DNA from: Streptomyces phaeochromogenes | GTDB taxonomy: Bacteria > Actinomycetota > Actinomycetes > Streptomycetales > Streptomycetaceae | Reading direction: 5' to 3' | Length of the DNA stretch: 38,463 bases | Assembly: GCF_001418655.1 (NCBI RefSeq) | Contig: NZ_LIQZ01000224.1 | Span: 1 to 38,463 of the forward strand | Part shown: positions 23,257 to 31,240 of the stretch, one piece after another | Position numbering within the stretch: the first letter of the stretch is position 1 | How the letters are laid out: each line of letters starts with the position of its first letter | Translations under genes and position numbers: made by a program | The notes under the pieces: generated by a model | Told to the model about the DNA's origin: nothing | Databases searched by the model: none | What the model saw: only the letters and a program-made list of their open reading frames with translations

Positions 23257-25779
23257 GTGGGGCATGGAGTGCCGGAACTCGTACTGGAATTGAATGGACG
23301 GACCTGGACGCTCGATGCGTCCAGGCCACACACCCTCGGACGTGATCCGCAGGGGGACATCGTGCTCGACGACGCCAGGGTCTCCTGGCGTCACGCCACG
23401 ATCAGCTGGAGCGGCCGCAGTTGGGTCATCGAGGACCACGGCAGCACCAACGGCACATTCGTGCAGGGGCAGCGGATCCATCAGATGGAGATCGGCCCCG
23501 GCTCGGCCGTGCACCTCGGCAACGCTACCGACGGCCCGCGGCTGAGCCTGGGGGGCAACGCGTCCGCCGCCGCACCGCAGGCACAGCCCCAGCAGCAGCC
23601 GTACGCCGCCCAGGGCGCGCCCGCGGCCGGCTGGGCCCAACAGGCCCCGCAGGCGCAGCAAGGCGCGCCGGAGCAGGGCTGGCAGCAGCCGCAGCAGGGC
23701 GCGCACATTCCGCCGCAGCAAGGACCCGGTGGGGGCGCGGGGGCGCCGCCGGTCTACGGCGACCGCAGCCCTACCACGTTCCACCAGTTCTCGCTCGGCC
23801 GTGTGATGCGCATCGGCCGTGCCCTGGAGAACGAGCTGGTCGTCTCCGACCTGCAGGTCTCGCGCAACCACGCGGAGTTCCACGCGACGCCGGACGGCCG
23901 CTACGAGATCCGCGACCTCGGCTCGCACAACGGCACGTACGTCAACGGTATGCCGATCGCCAAGGGTGGCTCCGCGCTGCTCGGCCCGAACGACATCGTC
24001 GGCGTCGGCCACTCGACGTTCCGCCTGGTCGGCGACCGGCTGGAAGAGTTCGTCGACACCGGTGAGGTCTCGTTCTCGGCCCGCCATCTGACGGTGACGG
24101 TCGACGGCGGCAAGCAGATCCTCAAGGACGTCTCCTTCGGCGTCCCGGAGAAGTCGCTCGTCGCGGTCATCGGCCCGTCGGGCTCCGGCAAGTCGACGCT
24201 CCTGAAGGCGCTCACGGGCTACCGCCCCGCCAATCAGGGTGACGTCCTCTACGACAACCGGAACCTCTACAAGCAGTTCGCCGAGCTGCGTCAGCGCATC
24301 GGTCTGGTCCCGCAGGACGACATCCTGCACAAGGAGCTGACCGTCAAGAAGGCCCTCAAGTACGCGGCCAAACTGCGCTTCCCCGCGGACACCACGACGC
24401 AGGAGCGCGACGCCCGTATCGAGGAGGTGCTGCGCGAGCTCAAGCTCGACATCCACAAGGAGAAGAAGGTCACCTCCCTCTCCGGTGGCCAGCGCAAGCG
24501 CGTCTCGGTGGCCCTGGAGCTGCTGACCAAGCCGTCGCTGATCTTCCTGGACGAGCCGACCTCCGGCCTCGACCCGGGCATGGACCGCGACGTCATGCAG
24601 CTGCTGCGCGGCCTCGCCGACGACGGCCGCACGGTCCTCGTCGTCACGCACTCGGTGGCCGAGCTGGCCATCTGCGACAAGCTTCTGGTCATGGCGCCCG
24701 GCGGCTCGGTGGCCTATTTCGGTCCGCCCGAGGAGGCCCTGAACTTCTTCGGCTACGACACCTGGGCCGACGTCTTCTCCGCCTTCGAGAACTACCGCGA
24801 CTACGACTGGGCGGGCCGCTGGAAGGGCTCGCAGCACTACCAGATGTACGCCGCGGACATCGACGCGGTCGCTCCGCAGTCCGTAGACATGCCGTCGGCC
24901 CAGTCGATGCGCCCGCCCAAGCCGCAGGGCTGGGGCTCGCAGCTCATGACCCTGATCCGCCGCTACACGTCGGTGATCGCGTCCGACAAGGGCTTCCTGG
25001 CGCTGACGGTGATCCTGCCGGCGGTGCTCGGCGCGGTGAGCCTGCTCATCGAGCCCGACAAGACGCTGCTGGTGAACAAGCAGCTGGGTCCGAACGGCCT
25101 GCCCATCCCGAACAGCACGGCCGCCACGGTGCTGCTGATCCTCGCGGTCGGCGCCTGCTTCGCGGGCGCGGCCAACTCGGTCCGTGAGCTGATCAAGGAA
25201 CGGGTCATCTACGAGCGGGAGCGCGCGACCGGCCTGTCGCGCTCCGCGTATCTGATGTCCAAGGTGATCGTTCTCGGTGTGATCACCATGCTCCAGGGTG
25301 CGCTGGTCGGCGCGATCGGCTTCATGAGCCGGACGATTCCCGACAAGGGACTGATCCTCGGTGGCTCGGTCGCGATCGAGCTCTCGCTGCCGATCATGGC
25401 GCTGGGCTTCACGTCGATGATGTTCGGCCTGGTCATCTCCTCGCTGGTGAAGACCGCCGAGAAGACCATGCCGCTGCTGGTCATGTTCGCGATCATCCAG
25501 GTCGTCTTCACCGGCTGTCTGTTCCCCCTGGCCGGGGCCCTGGGCGTCAACGAGTTCTCGTATCTGATGCCGTCGCGCTGGGCGGTCGGCGCCGCCGGTA
25601 CCACGCTCGACTTCAACAAGATCAACCCGCACAACACGACCGACTCGGACCCGCTCTGGGACCACGAGGCGCTGACCTGGGCACTGGACATGGCCGCGCT
25701 GTTCGCGCTGGCCGCTGTCTGCGCCTTCCTCGTGGCGCGCTTCCTGCGCCGCCACGAGCCCGAGGTCATGCGCAAGTAG
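23257..25779 (+). CDS. ABC transporter with two FHA domains, ATPase and permease fused
   Basis: 840 residues. FHA domain 1 (about 8-95) has GRD (28-30), SWRH (43-46) and GSTNG (62-66). A Gln/Pro/Ala-rich linker spans about 100-165. FHA domain 2 (about 172-260) has GRA, SRNH (202-205) and GSHNG (222-226). An ABC ATPase follows: Walker A GPSGSGKST (306-314), signature LSGGQ (408-412), Walker B LIFLDEP (428-434). An ABC2-type membrane half with about six helices covers about 565-830. FHA domains bind phosphothreonine, so control by a Ser/Thr kinase is expected; Rv1747 of mycobacteria has the same plan. The exported substrate is unknown. GTG 23257 follows GGGGGAC; a GTG four codons later is also possible. 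Confidence 0.94.
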   Translation: MGHGVPELVLELNGRTWTLDASRPHTLGRDPQGDIVLDDARVSWRHATISWSGRSWVIEDHGSTNGTFVQGQRIHQMEIGPGSAVHLGNATDGPRLSLGGNASAAAPQAQPQQQPYAAQGAPAAGWAQQAPQAQQGAPEQGWQQPQQGAHIPPQQGPGGGAGAPPVYGDRSPTTFHQFSLGRVMRIGRALENELVVSDLQVSRNHAEFHATPDGRYEIRDLGSHNGTYVNGMPIAKGGSALLGPNDIVGVGHSTFRLVGDRLEEFVDTGEVSFSARHLTVTVDGGKQILKDVSFGVPEKSLVAVIGPSGSGKSTLLKALTGYRPANQGDVLYDNRNLYKQFAELRQRIGLVPQDDILHKELTVKKALKYAAKLRFPADTTTQERDARIEEVLRELKLDIHKEKKVTSLSGGQRKRVSVALELLTKPSLIFLDEPTSGLDPGMDRDVMQLLRGLADDGRTVLVVTHSVAELAICDKLLVMAPGGSVAYFGPPEEALNFFGYDTWADVFSAFENYRDYDWAGRWKGSQHYQMYAADIDAVAPQSVDMPSAQSMRPPKPQGWGSQLMTLIRRYTSVIASDKGFLALTVILPAVLGAVSLLIEPDKTLLVNKQLGPNGLPIPNSTAATVLLILAVGACFAGAANSVRELIKERVIYERERATGLSRSAYLMSKVIVLGVITMLQGALVGAIGFMSRTIPDKGLILGGSVAIELSLPIMALGFTSMMFGLVISSLVKTAEKTMPLLVMFAIIQVVFTGCLFPLAGALGVNEFSYLMPSRWAVGAAGTTLDFNKINPHNTTDSDPLWDHEALTWALDMAALFALAAVCAFLVARFLRRHEPEVMRK

Positions 25780-25804
25780 CCGGACCGTTCAAGGAACACA
25801 CGCG

Positions 25805-25834
25805 AAGGGCGGCTCCCCGTTGGGGGCCGCCCTT
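25805..25834. terminator. Hairpin terminator between convergent genes
   Basis: AAGGGCGGC-t-CCCC (25805-25818) pairs with GGGGGCCGCCCTT (25822-25834) with one bulged base and loop GTT. TTTTC follows on the plus strand, giving a good terminator for the FHA-ABC gene. Confidence 0.8.
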
Positions 25835-25866
25835 TTCGGCGTACTCGTCAGAGGTCCGCGCAAACC

Positions 25867-26574
25867 TCAGTACGCGCTGTTGACGTTGTCGATCGAGCCG
25901 TACTTGTCGGCCGCGTAGTTGGCGGCGGCGGTGATGTTGGCGACCGGGTTGTACTGGCTCTTGGCCGTGCCGGCGACGTGGTACGCGTCGAAGGTCGGCT
26001 TGATGACCTGCAGCAGACCGATGGACGGGACACCGTTGATCGCGTTGATGTCCCAGTTGTTGATGGCGTTCGGGTCGCCAGCGGACTCCCGGATGATGTT
26101 GCGGTGCAGGCCGTCGTACGTGCCCGGGATGCCGTGCTTCTTCATGATGTCCAGCGACTGGCGTATCCAGCCGTCCAGGTTGTTCGCGTAGGTCTTCGCG
26201 GCAGGCTTGACGGCGGCACGCTTGGCGGACCGGCTCGCGGCCTCCTTCGCCTTGCGGGCGTCCTCGGCCTTCTTCTTCGCGGCGGCCTCCGCGGCCTTCT
26301 TGGCGGCTGCGGCGTCGGCGGCCTTCTTCTTCGCGGCGGCGGCCTGGGCGTCGGCCAGCTGTCCGCTGAGACCGGCCGTGGCGGGCTTGAGCTGCTCGGC
26401 GGAGAAGGCGACCGGAGCGGCGGCGACCGAGTCGGCGCTGGCCTGCTGGGTGTTCCCCGGCACGAGCGAGAAAGCGAGGGCCGCGGCGCCCAGCGTGGCG
26501 ACACCGGCGAGGGAGAGCTTGTGGGTCTTGGTCAGCGTGCGGCTATGACCAGGAGTGTTCTGCTGCTTGGGCAT
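25867..26574 (-). CDS. Secreted lytic transglycosylase-type (SLT) protein
   Basis: 235 residues. Signal peptide 1-47 (KLSLAGVATLGAAALAFSL, then QASA). An Ala/Lys-rich coiled segment follows at about 75-115 (AAAAKKAAEAAAKKKAED). The C-terminal SLT/lysozyme-like domain (about 130-235) contains catalytic Glu163 in IIRESAGDPNAIN, then GLLQVIKPTFDAYH and NPVANITAAANYA, the usual transglycosylase motifs. It should cleave peptidoglycan at the cell wall, in growth, septation or spore steps. ATG 26574 has AAGAGG about 10 bases before it. A structured leader precedes it (26604-26681), but I do not recognise the ydaO c-di-AMP riboswitch often found before Streptomyces wall-lytic genes. Confidence 0.92.
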   Translation of the reverse strand: MPKQQNTPGHSRTLTKTHKLSLAGVATLGAAALAFSLVPGNTQQASADSVAAAPVAFSAEQLKPATAGLSGQLADAQAAAAKKKAADAAAAKKAAEAAAKKKAEDARKAKEAASRSAKRAAVKPAAKTYANNLDGWIRQSLDIMKKHGIPGTYDGLHRNIIRESAGDPNAINNWDINAINGVPSIGLLQVIKPTFDAYHVAGTAKSQYNPVANITAAANYAADKYGSIDNVNSAY

Positions 26575-26603
26575 GGCTGATGGACCTCTTCGAATAGCGC
26601 GGA

Positions 26604-26681
26604 GGTCGCTCTCGGCCCGATGGGGACAAAGGTGTTTCCGGGACAAGCGCCGTGGGTAGGAACCCGCGCCGCCGAGCGACC
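26604..26681 (-). promoter_or_regulatory. Structured leader of the transglycosylase gene (unassigned)
   Basis: GGTCGCTC (26604-26611) pairs with GAGCGACC (26674-26681), extended by GGC/GCC with a 2-base bulge. Inside, GGGT (26654-26657) and ACCC (26662-26665) form a second hairpin extended to 7 pairs. The closed domain of about 78 bases ends 30 bases before the ATG. It matches no riboswitch I can name. The rest of the 26575-26874 gap holds the upstream gene's terminator and no gene. Confidence 0.35.
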
Positions 26682-26763
26682 GGTGGCCATTCTTAGCGGT
26701 CGCAATTTCCTGTGGCAAAGGTGTGACGTACGAAGCCGGGTAGTGGAGCCAGGAAGGGCAAAT

Positions 26764-26789
26764 CGGGGCAGACTGACACGTCTGCCCCG
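26764..26789 (-). terminator. 10-bp hairpin after the QueA-like gene
   Basis: CGGGGCAGAC (26764-26773) and GTCTGCCCCG (26780-26789) are perfect arms with a 6-base loop, about 85 bases past the QueA-like stop. Confidence 0.65.
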
Positions 26790-26874
26790 CTCACCAGGAG
26801 TCCCTTTGTCTCCTAGGTCCCTTCGTACGTGATGTGCGCCCTATGTGCGGGCTCACACCGACCCCGGTCCGCTC

Positions 26875-28002
26875 TCACCGGCAGTTGCTGGCGCAATGCT
26901 CTGTGTGAGGAGCCTCCTCCGGGAGGATGAGGTGCACGTCGCCGAACTCGTGCCACAGGTAGCGCCCGCGCAGTGCCGCCTCGTACCCACGGTCGATCGC
27001 GGCCCGCCCCGCGACCGCCTCCAGCATCAGCAGATGCGAGGCCTCGGGCTCGTGCAGCCCGGTGAGCAGCCCGTCGACGACCCGCACCCCGCACTCCGGG
27101 GTCACCACGAGGTCGGTCCAGCCCTCGGCGGCCCGTACCACCCCGTCGGCACCGGTCGCCGACTCCACCGCCCGTACGGCCGTCGTCCCCACCGCGACGA
27201 CCCTGCCGTCGCCGGCCCTGGCCGCGTTGATCAGCCGCGCCGAGGTCTCCGGCACCGCGAAGCGCTCCGGGTACGGCGGCTCGTGCGCCTCGGCCGAGGC
27301 GACCCCGGTGTGCAGCGTGACGGGCGCGAACTGCACGCCCCGGCTCACCAGCGCCGCCACCAGCCGCGCGGTGAAGGGCCGCGCCGCGCTCGGCATCTCC
27401 GCACTGCCCGCTCCGTCGGCGGCCGGCAGCGCGAACACCGTCTGGTACGCCGACAGCGGCTGGTCCCGCTCCGTATAGGAGTAGCGAATGGGCCTCCCGT
27501 GCCGGCCCAGGAGCCGCGGGACGTCGGCCTCCGGCCCCGGGACGTCGGCCTCCGGTACCCGTCCGCCCGGTTCCGACACCCGCCCCCACCACAGCCGCGG
27601 GCTCCGCCCCGTGAGGGGCTCCTCCAGGACGAGCAGTACGCCCCCGGGGAGACGCACCTCTGTCCCCGCGGGCCCACCCGCACGCGCGCGCGTGGTGCCC
27701 CTCCCGTCGGGATCCCGCACCTCCACGGCCCAGCGCCCGTCGTCCCCCCGCGTGGAGAAATGCACTACCACGCGCGCGTGCCCGATCCGCCCGTCCACCG
27801 CGGCGGCCAGCGTCGGTGACGTGTTCACGATGAGCAGGTCGCCGGCTCTCAGCAGACCCGGCAGCTCCGCGAACCCGTGATGCGACACTTCCGTACCGCG
27901 CGAGACGAGCAACCGCACCGCGTCACGGTCGAGCCCCTTGCCGCGCTGCTCGGCGGGCACCCGGGCCGACAGCTCCTCCGGCACCCGAAGGGCCGTCGTC
28001 AT
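26875..28002 (-). CDS. Diverged QueA-like SAM:tRNA ribosyltransferase-isomerase
   Basis: 375 residues with the QueA fold order: LPGLLRAGDLLIVNTSPTLAA, a middle RPIRYSYTERDQPLSAYQTVFA, GRVVAVGTTAVRAVESA and LLTGLHEPEASHLLMLEA. True QueA adds a SAM-derived ring to 7-aminomethyl-7-deazaguanine in tRNA (queuosine pathway). Two canonical motifs are altered: the usual GSVAAPTAGLHFT reads GSAEMPSAARPFT, and TLHVGLGTF reads TLHTGVASA. No tgt, queG or queC-F gene is nearby. The ATG at 28002 overlaps the stop of an SDR gene (ATGA), so the two are made together. Either it is a QueA acting on another substrate or a relaxed version; the name alone should not be taken as queuosine synthesis. Confidence 0.85.
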   Translation of the reverse strand: MTTALRVPEELSARVPAEQRGKGLDRDAVRLLVSRGTEVSHHGFAELPGLLRAGDLLIVNTSPTLAAAVDGRIGHARVVVHFSTRGDDGRWAVEVRDPDGRGTTRARAGGPAGTEVRLPGGVLLVLEEPLTGRSPRLWWGRVSEPGGRVPEADVPGPEADVPRLLGRHGRPIRYSYTERDQPLSAYQTVFALPAADGAGSAEMPSAARPFTARLVAALVSRGVQFAPVTLHTGVASAEAHEPPYPERFAVPETSARLINAARAGDGRVVAVGTTAVRAVESATGADGVVRAAEGWTDLVVTPECGVRVVDGLLTGLHEPEASHLLMLEAVAGRAAIDRGYEAALRGRYLWHEFGDVHLILPEEAPHTEHCASNCR

Positions 28003-28694
28003 CGCTGCTCCAGCAGCGCCGACGCCCCGAAACGCCCGCTGGCCGGACGCTGGTCGATCAGCCGCAGAAAGGCAGGCACGACACGGGCCGGCTCCGGCCG
28101 TGGATCCTCGTCGTCCGGCACGGCCGCCGCATACAGATCGGTGCCCATGTCGCCCGGGTCGACCGCCCAGACCCGCAGCCCGGGCTCCTCCTCCCCGAGC
28201 ACCGCCGACAGATGGTCCAGCGCCGCCTTCGAGGCCCCGTAGCCGCCCCAGGTCTCGTACGCCTCGGCCGCCGCGTCCGAGCTGACATCGATCACCGCGC
28301 CCGCGGGGGACTCCCGCAGCAGCGGCAGCGCCTCCTGGACCAGACCGAGCGGCGCGACCACGTTGACCTCCAGGGCCCGCCGCAGCCCGTCCAGGGCCAG
28401 CGCGTCGAGACGTACGAGCGGTTCGGCGCCCAGTGCGCTCGCGTTGTTCACCAGGAGATCGATGCCACCGAGCTCCCGCGCCGCCGCCACCAGACCGGCC
28501 CGATGAGCACCGTCCGTGACATCCCCCGGCAATGCCTCCACCCGTGTCCCGTACTTGGCGAGGGCGGCGGCCGTCTCCTGGAGGACTCCCGCCGTTCTGG
28601 CGTCGAGCACCAGATCCCAGCCGCGCTCCGCCAGGGCCTTGGCGAGCGCGCGGCCCAGCCCCTTCGAAGCCCCCGTGATGATCGCTACCGGCAT
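27999..28694 (-). CDS. Short-chain dehydrogenase/reductase coupled to the QueA-like gene
   Basis: 231 residues, classical SDR: TGASKGLG (7-14), NNAS (83-86), catalytic Ser138/139 (VIDVSSDAA), and Tyr152-x3-Lys156 (GYGASKAALD). It should oxidise or reduce an alcohol/carbonyl with NAD(P); the substrate is unknown. The last codons overlap the QueA-like start by 4 bases, so the two proteins are probably partners. The ATG at 28694 has GAGGGG about 9 bases upstream. It is divergent from the GAF kinase gene, with two hairpins between. Confidence 0.9.
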   Translation of the reverse strand: MPVAIITGASKGLGRALAKALAERGWDLVLDARTAGVLQETAAALAKYGTRVEALPGDVTDGAHRAGLVAAARELGGIDLLVNNASALGAEPLVRLDALALDGLRRALEVNVVAPLGLVQEALPLLRESPAGAVIDVSSDAAAEAYETWGGYGASKAALDHLSAVLGEEEPGLRVWAVDPGDMGTDLYAAAVPDDEDPRPEPARVVPAFLRLIDQRPASGRFGASALLEQR

Positions 28695-28789
28695 GACGTC
28701 CGTCCCCTCGTCCCATGGCCGCCGCTCCCGGCGACTGCCTCCAACGTAGGAACCGGACCGCCCCCGCCGCCTCGTGCGCGGGCCGCAAT

Positions 28790-28825
28790 GCGAAGGGGCC
28801 CTTCGCCCTAGGCCCAGCGGCCTAG
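28790..28825. promoter_or_regulatory. Two adjacent palindromes between divergent SDR and kinase genes
   Basis: GCGAAGGG-g-CCCTTCGC (28790-28806) is followed by CTAGGCC-cagc-GGCCTAG (28808-28825). Because both genes read away from here, an operator pair is more likely than a terminator. The GGGCCC/CTAGGCC character recalls sites of NarL/DevR-type regulators, the class encoded nearby. Confidence 0.4.
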
Positions 28826-28881
28826 AGAGGGGCGCCACAGGTCGGATACGCGCTGTCACACCCCGCCGGTACCGTGAGGTC

Positions 28882-30060
28882 ATGAGCAAAGGACCCCGGT
28901 CGGGCCTGTCCGCGGTGAGCACCGCGCTGCTGGCCATGAGCCGCCACCTGGAGGTGCGCGACGTCCTCAAGACGATCGTCGCCTCGGCCCGCGAACTGCT
29001 CGACGCGGAGTACGCGGCTCTGGGGGTCCCGGACGACCACGGCGGCTTCGCCCAGTTCGTCGTCGACGGCGTCAGCGACGCCCAGTGGAAGGCCATCGGC
29101 CCGCTCCCGCGCCAGCACGGCATCCTCGCCGCGATGCTGCACGAGGCCCGCCCCGAGCGCCTCGCCGACGTGCGCGAGGACCCCCGCTTCGAGGGCTGGC
29201 CCTCCGCCCACCCCGACATGTCCGACTTCCTGGGCCTGCCCATCCGAGACGGCGACGAGGTCATGGGCGCCCTGTTCCTGGCGAACAAGCTGCGTCCTGC
29301 GGAGGGAAGCCCTTCACACTCCCAGGGCGGCAAGCCGGAAGGCGGTTGCGGCTTCACCAAGGACGACGAGGAACTGCTGACCATCCTCGCCCAGCACGCC
29401 GCGATCGCCCTCACGAACGCCCGGCTGTACGAGCGCAGCCGCGAGCTCACCATCGCCGAGGAGCGCTCCCGCCTCGCCCACGAACTGCACGACGCCGTCA
29501 GCCAGAAGCTGTTCTCCCTGCGCCTCACCGCCCAGGCCGCCGCCGCCCTGGTCGACCGCGACCCGGCCCGCGCCAAGGGCGAACTCCAGCAGGTGGCCGC
29601 CCTCGCCGCCGAGGCAGCCGACGAACTGCGCGCGGCCGTCGTCGAGTTGCGGCCCGCGGCACTCGACGAGGACGGACTGGTCGCCACACTGCGCACCCAG
29701 ATACAGGTCCTCGACCGCGCCCACTCCGCGCGCGTGACCTTCGACAGCTGCGGTGTCCGCGCACTGCCCGCGGCCCAGGAGGAGGCCATGCTGCGCGTCG
29801 CCCAGGAGGCGCTGCACAACGCGCTGCGGCACTCCGGCGGCGCCCGCGTCGACGTCACCCTGGAGCGGCACGGACCTGGCGCCGTCCTGCGCGTCACCGA
29901 CGACGGCAGCGGATTCGAACCCAGGGCAACGCGCCGCGCGGGCCGCCACCTGGGCCTGGTGTCCATGCGCGACCGGACCAGCGGCGTCGGAGGCACGCTC
30001 ACCGTGGAATCGGCGCCCGGAAAGGGCACCACGATCGAAATGGAGGTCCCTGGTGGCTGA
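28882..30060 (+). CDS. GAF-domain sensor histidine kinase (HisKA_3 type)
   Basis: 392 residues, no membrane helix. A GAF domain covers about 15-180 (EVRDVLKTIVASARELLDAEYAALGV to LFLANK and AQHAAIALTNARLYE). The dimer/phosphoacceptor region contains the probable phospho-His203 in AHELHDAVSQKLFSLRL, and the HATPase domain follows at about 290-390 (NALRHSGGARVDV, DDGSGF, GRHLGLVSMRDR). It should sense a cytoplasmic signal and phosphorylate the response regulator encoded next, whose start lies 8 bases inside this gene. A haem or redox ligand for GAF, as in DevS, is possible but not visible. ATG 28882 follows GTGAGGTC. Confidence 0.93.
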   Translation: MSKGPRSGLSAVSTALLAMSRHLEVRDVLKTIVASARELLDAEYAALGVPDDHGGFAQFVVDGVSDAQWKAIGPLPRQHGILAAMLHEARPERLADVREDPRFEGWPSAHPDMSDFLGLPIRDGDEVMGALFLANKLRPAEGSPSHSQGGKPEGGCGFTKDDEELLTILAQHAAIALTNARLYERSRELTIAEERSRLAHELHDAVSQKLFSLRLTAQAAAALVDRDPARAKGELQQVAALAAEAADELRAAVVELRPAALDEDGLVATLRTQIQVLDRAHSARVTFDSCGVRALPAAQEEAMLRVAQEALHNALRHSGGARVDVTLERHGPGAVLRVTDDGSGFEPRATRRAGRHLGLVSMRDRTSGVGGTLTVESAPGKGTTIEMEVPGG

Positions 30061-30697
30061 CGCAATCAAGGTGCTGCTCGTCGACGACCACCAAGTGGTC
30101 CGCCGGGGCCTGCGCACCTTCCTCGAAGTACAGGACGACATCGAGGTCGTGGGAGAGGCGTCCGACGGCGCCGAAGGAGTCGCCCGCGCCGAGGAGTTGA
30201 AGCCCGACGTCGTCCTCATGGACGTCAAGATGCCGGGCATGGACGGCGTGGAGGCCCTGCGCAAGCTCCGCGGACTCGACAACCCCGCGCGCGTGCTCAT
30301 CGTCACCAGCTTCACCGAGCAGCGCACGGTGATCCCGGCCCTGCGCGCGGGCGCCGCCGGTTACGTCTACAAGGACGTGGACCCCGACGCCCTCGCCGGA
30401 GCCATCCGCTCGGTCCACGCCGGACACATCCTGCTCCAGCCCGAGGTGGCCGGCGCGCTGCTGTCCCAGGAGGAGACCAACTACGGACAGGGGAGAGGCA
30501 GTTCACTCACCGAACGGGAGCGCGAGGTGCTCGGCCTGATCGCCGACGGCCGCTCCAACCGTGAGATCGCCCGCGCCCTCGTCCTCTCCGAGAAGACCGT
30601 CAAGACGCACGTCTCGAACATCCTGATGAAACTCGACCTCGCCGACCGAACGCAGGCCGCGCTGTGGGCCGTACGTCATGGTGTGGCCGACGGATGA
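30053..30697 (+). CDS. NarL/FixJ (LuxR-type) response regulator
   Basis: 214 residues. Receiver domain about 5-120, with acidic Asp11/Asp12 and phospho-acceptor Asp57 in VVLMDVKMPG, Thr/Ser switch VTSF, and Lys in YVYKDV. A LuxR helix-turn-helix at about 148-210 (LTEREREVLGLIADGRSNREIARALVLSEKTVKTHVSNIL). GTG 30053 overlaps the kinase end by 8 bases, and GGAGG lies 6 bases before it, so the pair is co-translated. The target genes are unknown; the palindromes at 28790-28825 and the downstream chaplin promoter are candidates. Confidence 0.94.
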   Translation: MADAIKVLLVDDHQVVRRGLRTFLEVQDDIEVVGEASDGAEGVARAEELKPDVVLMDVKMPGMDGVEALRKLRGLDNPARVLIVTSFTEQRTVIPALRAGAAGYVYKDVDPDALAGAIRSVHAGHILLQPEVAGALLSQEETNYGQGRGSSLTEREREVLGLIADGRSNREIARALVLSEKTVKTHVSNILMKLDLADRTQAALWAVRHGVADG

Positions 30698-30844
30698 CCT
30701 GCTGATCCGCGGATCGGTGGCCTTCCGGAGAGGACTACGGACGGCAACACGGAGGGTCCCGTTCCGGACTGAGATTCATACCGTCGTGGGAATGTCCCCC
30801 GGATGGCGCATCCTTCCGGGATCTCCGCCGTTCTCCAGTGCGTG

Positions 30845-30863
30845 CTGCGGCGCTTTGCCGCAG
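30845..30863 (+). promoter_or_regulatory. Small hairpin in the chaplin leader
   Basis: CTGCGGC (30845-30851) and GCCGCAG (30857-30863) pair around GCTTT, 26 bases before the chpE start codon and just upstream of its AAGGAG ribosome site. Confidence 0.45.
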
Positions 30864-30889
30864 TGGTTCACAAGGAGAGGGCTCAAGAA

Positions 30890-31135
30890 GTGAAGAACCT
30901 GAAGAAGGCCGCAGCCGTCACGATGGTGGCCGGTGGCCTGGTTGCCGCCGGTGCCGGTTTCGCCTCCGCCACCGATGGTGCGCACGCGGGCGGCAAGGCC
31001 GTTGGCTCGCCGGGCGTCGCCTCGGGCAACCTCGTCCAGGTCCCCGTCGCCATCCCGGTGAACGCGGTCGGCAACACCGTGAACGTTGTCGGCATCCTGA
31101 ACCCGGCGTTCGGCAACGACGGCTTCAACGGCTGA
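30890..31135 (+). CDS. chpE: Short chaplin, ChpE type (no cysteines)
   Basis: 81 residues. Signal peptide about 1-27 (MKNLKKAAAVTMVAGGLVAAGAG, ASA), then one chaplin domain: KAVGSPGVASGNLVQVPV, then IPVNAVGNTVNVVGILNPAFGN. Chaplins are secreted amyloid-forming surfactants that coat aerial hyphae and spores. There is no cysteine, whereas most short chaplins have two; lack of cysteine is the known trait of ChpE, one of the conserved chaplins. The GTG start has AAGGAGAGG about 9 bases upstream. A two-component pair precedes it by 192 bases on the same strand, but separate transcription is likely. A hairpin terminator follows. Confidence 0.95.
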   Translation: MKNLKKAAAVTMVAGGLVAAGAGFASATDGAHAGGKAVGSPGVASGNLVQVPVAIPVNAVGNTVNVVGILNPAFGNDGFNG

Positions 31136-31162
31136 CGTTCGCACCTCGGGTCACCACTGACC

Positions 31163-31194
31163 ACCGGCCTTCCAGGCAAGCCTGGGGGGCCGGT
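31163..31194 (+). terminator. 15-bp hairpin terminator after chpE
   Basis: ACCGGCCTTCCAGGC (31163-31177) pairs with GCCTGGGGGGCCGGT (31180-31194), with two G-U pairs and a 2-base loop, 28 bases past the chpE stop. Confidence 0.75.
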
Positions 31195-31240
31195 CCGGTT
31201 TCCGGCCCACCAATACCTGCGAGCCGCCGGTGGCCGAGCG

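Noticed and set aside
23254..25755. 833-codon minus-strand frame opposite the FHA-ABC gene
   Set aside because: Rich in Asp/Gly/Arg with no domains; it exactly mirrors the real gene, which has Walker and FHA motifs.
26575..26874. ydaO-type c-di-AMP riboswitch before the transglycosylase
   Set aside because: I could not find its hallmark segments on the minus strand; only an unassigned stem is visible.
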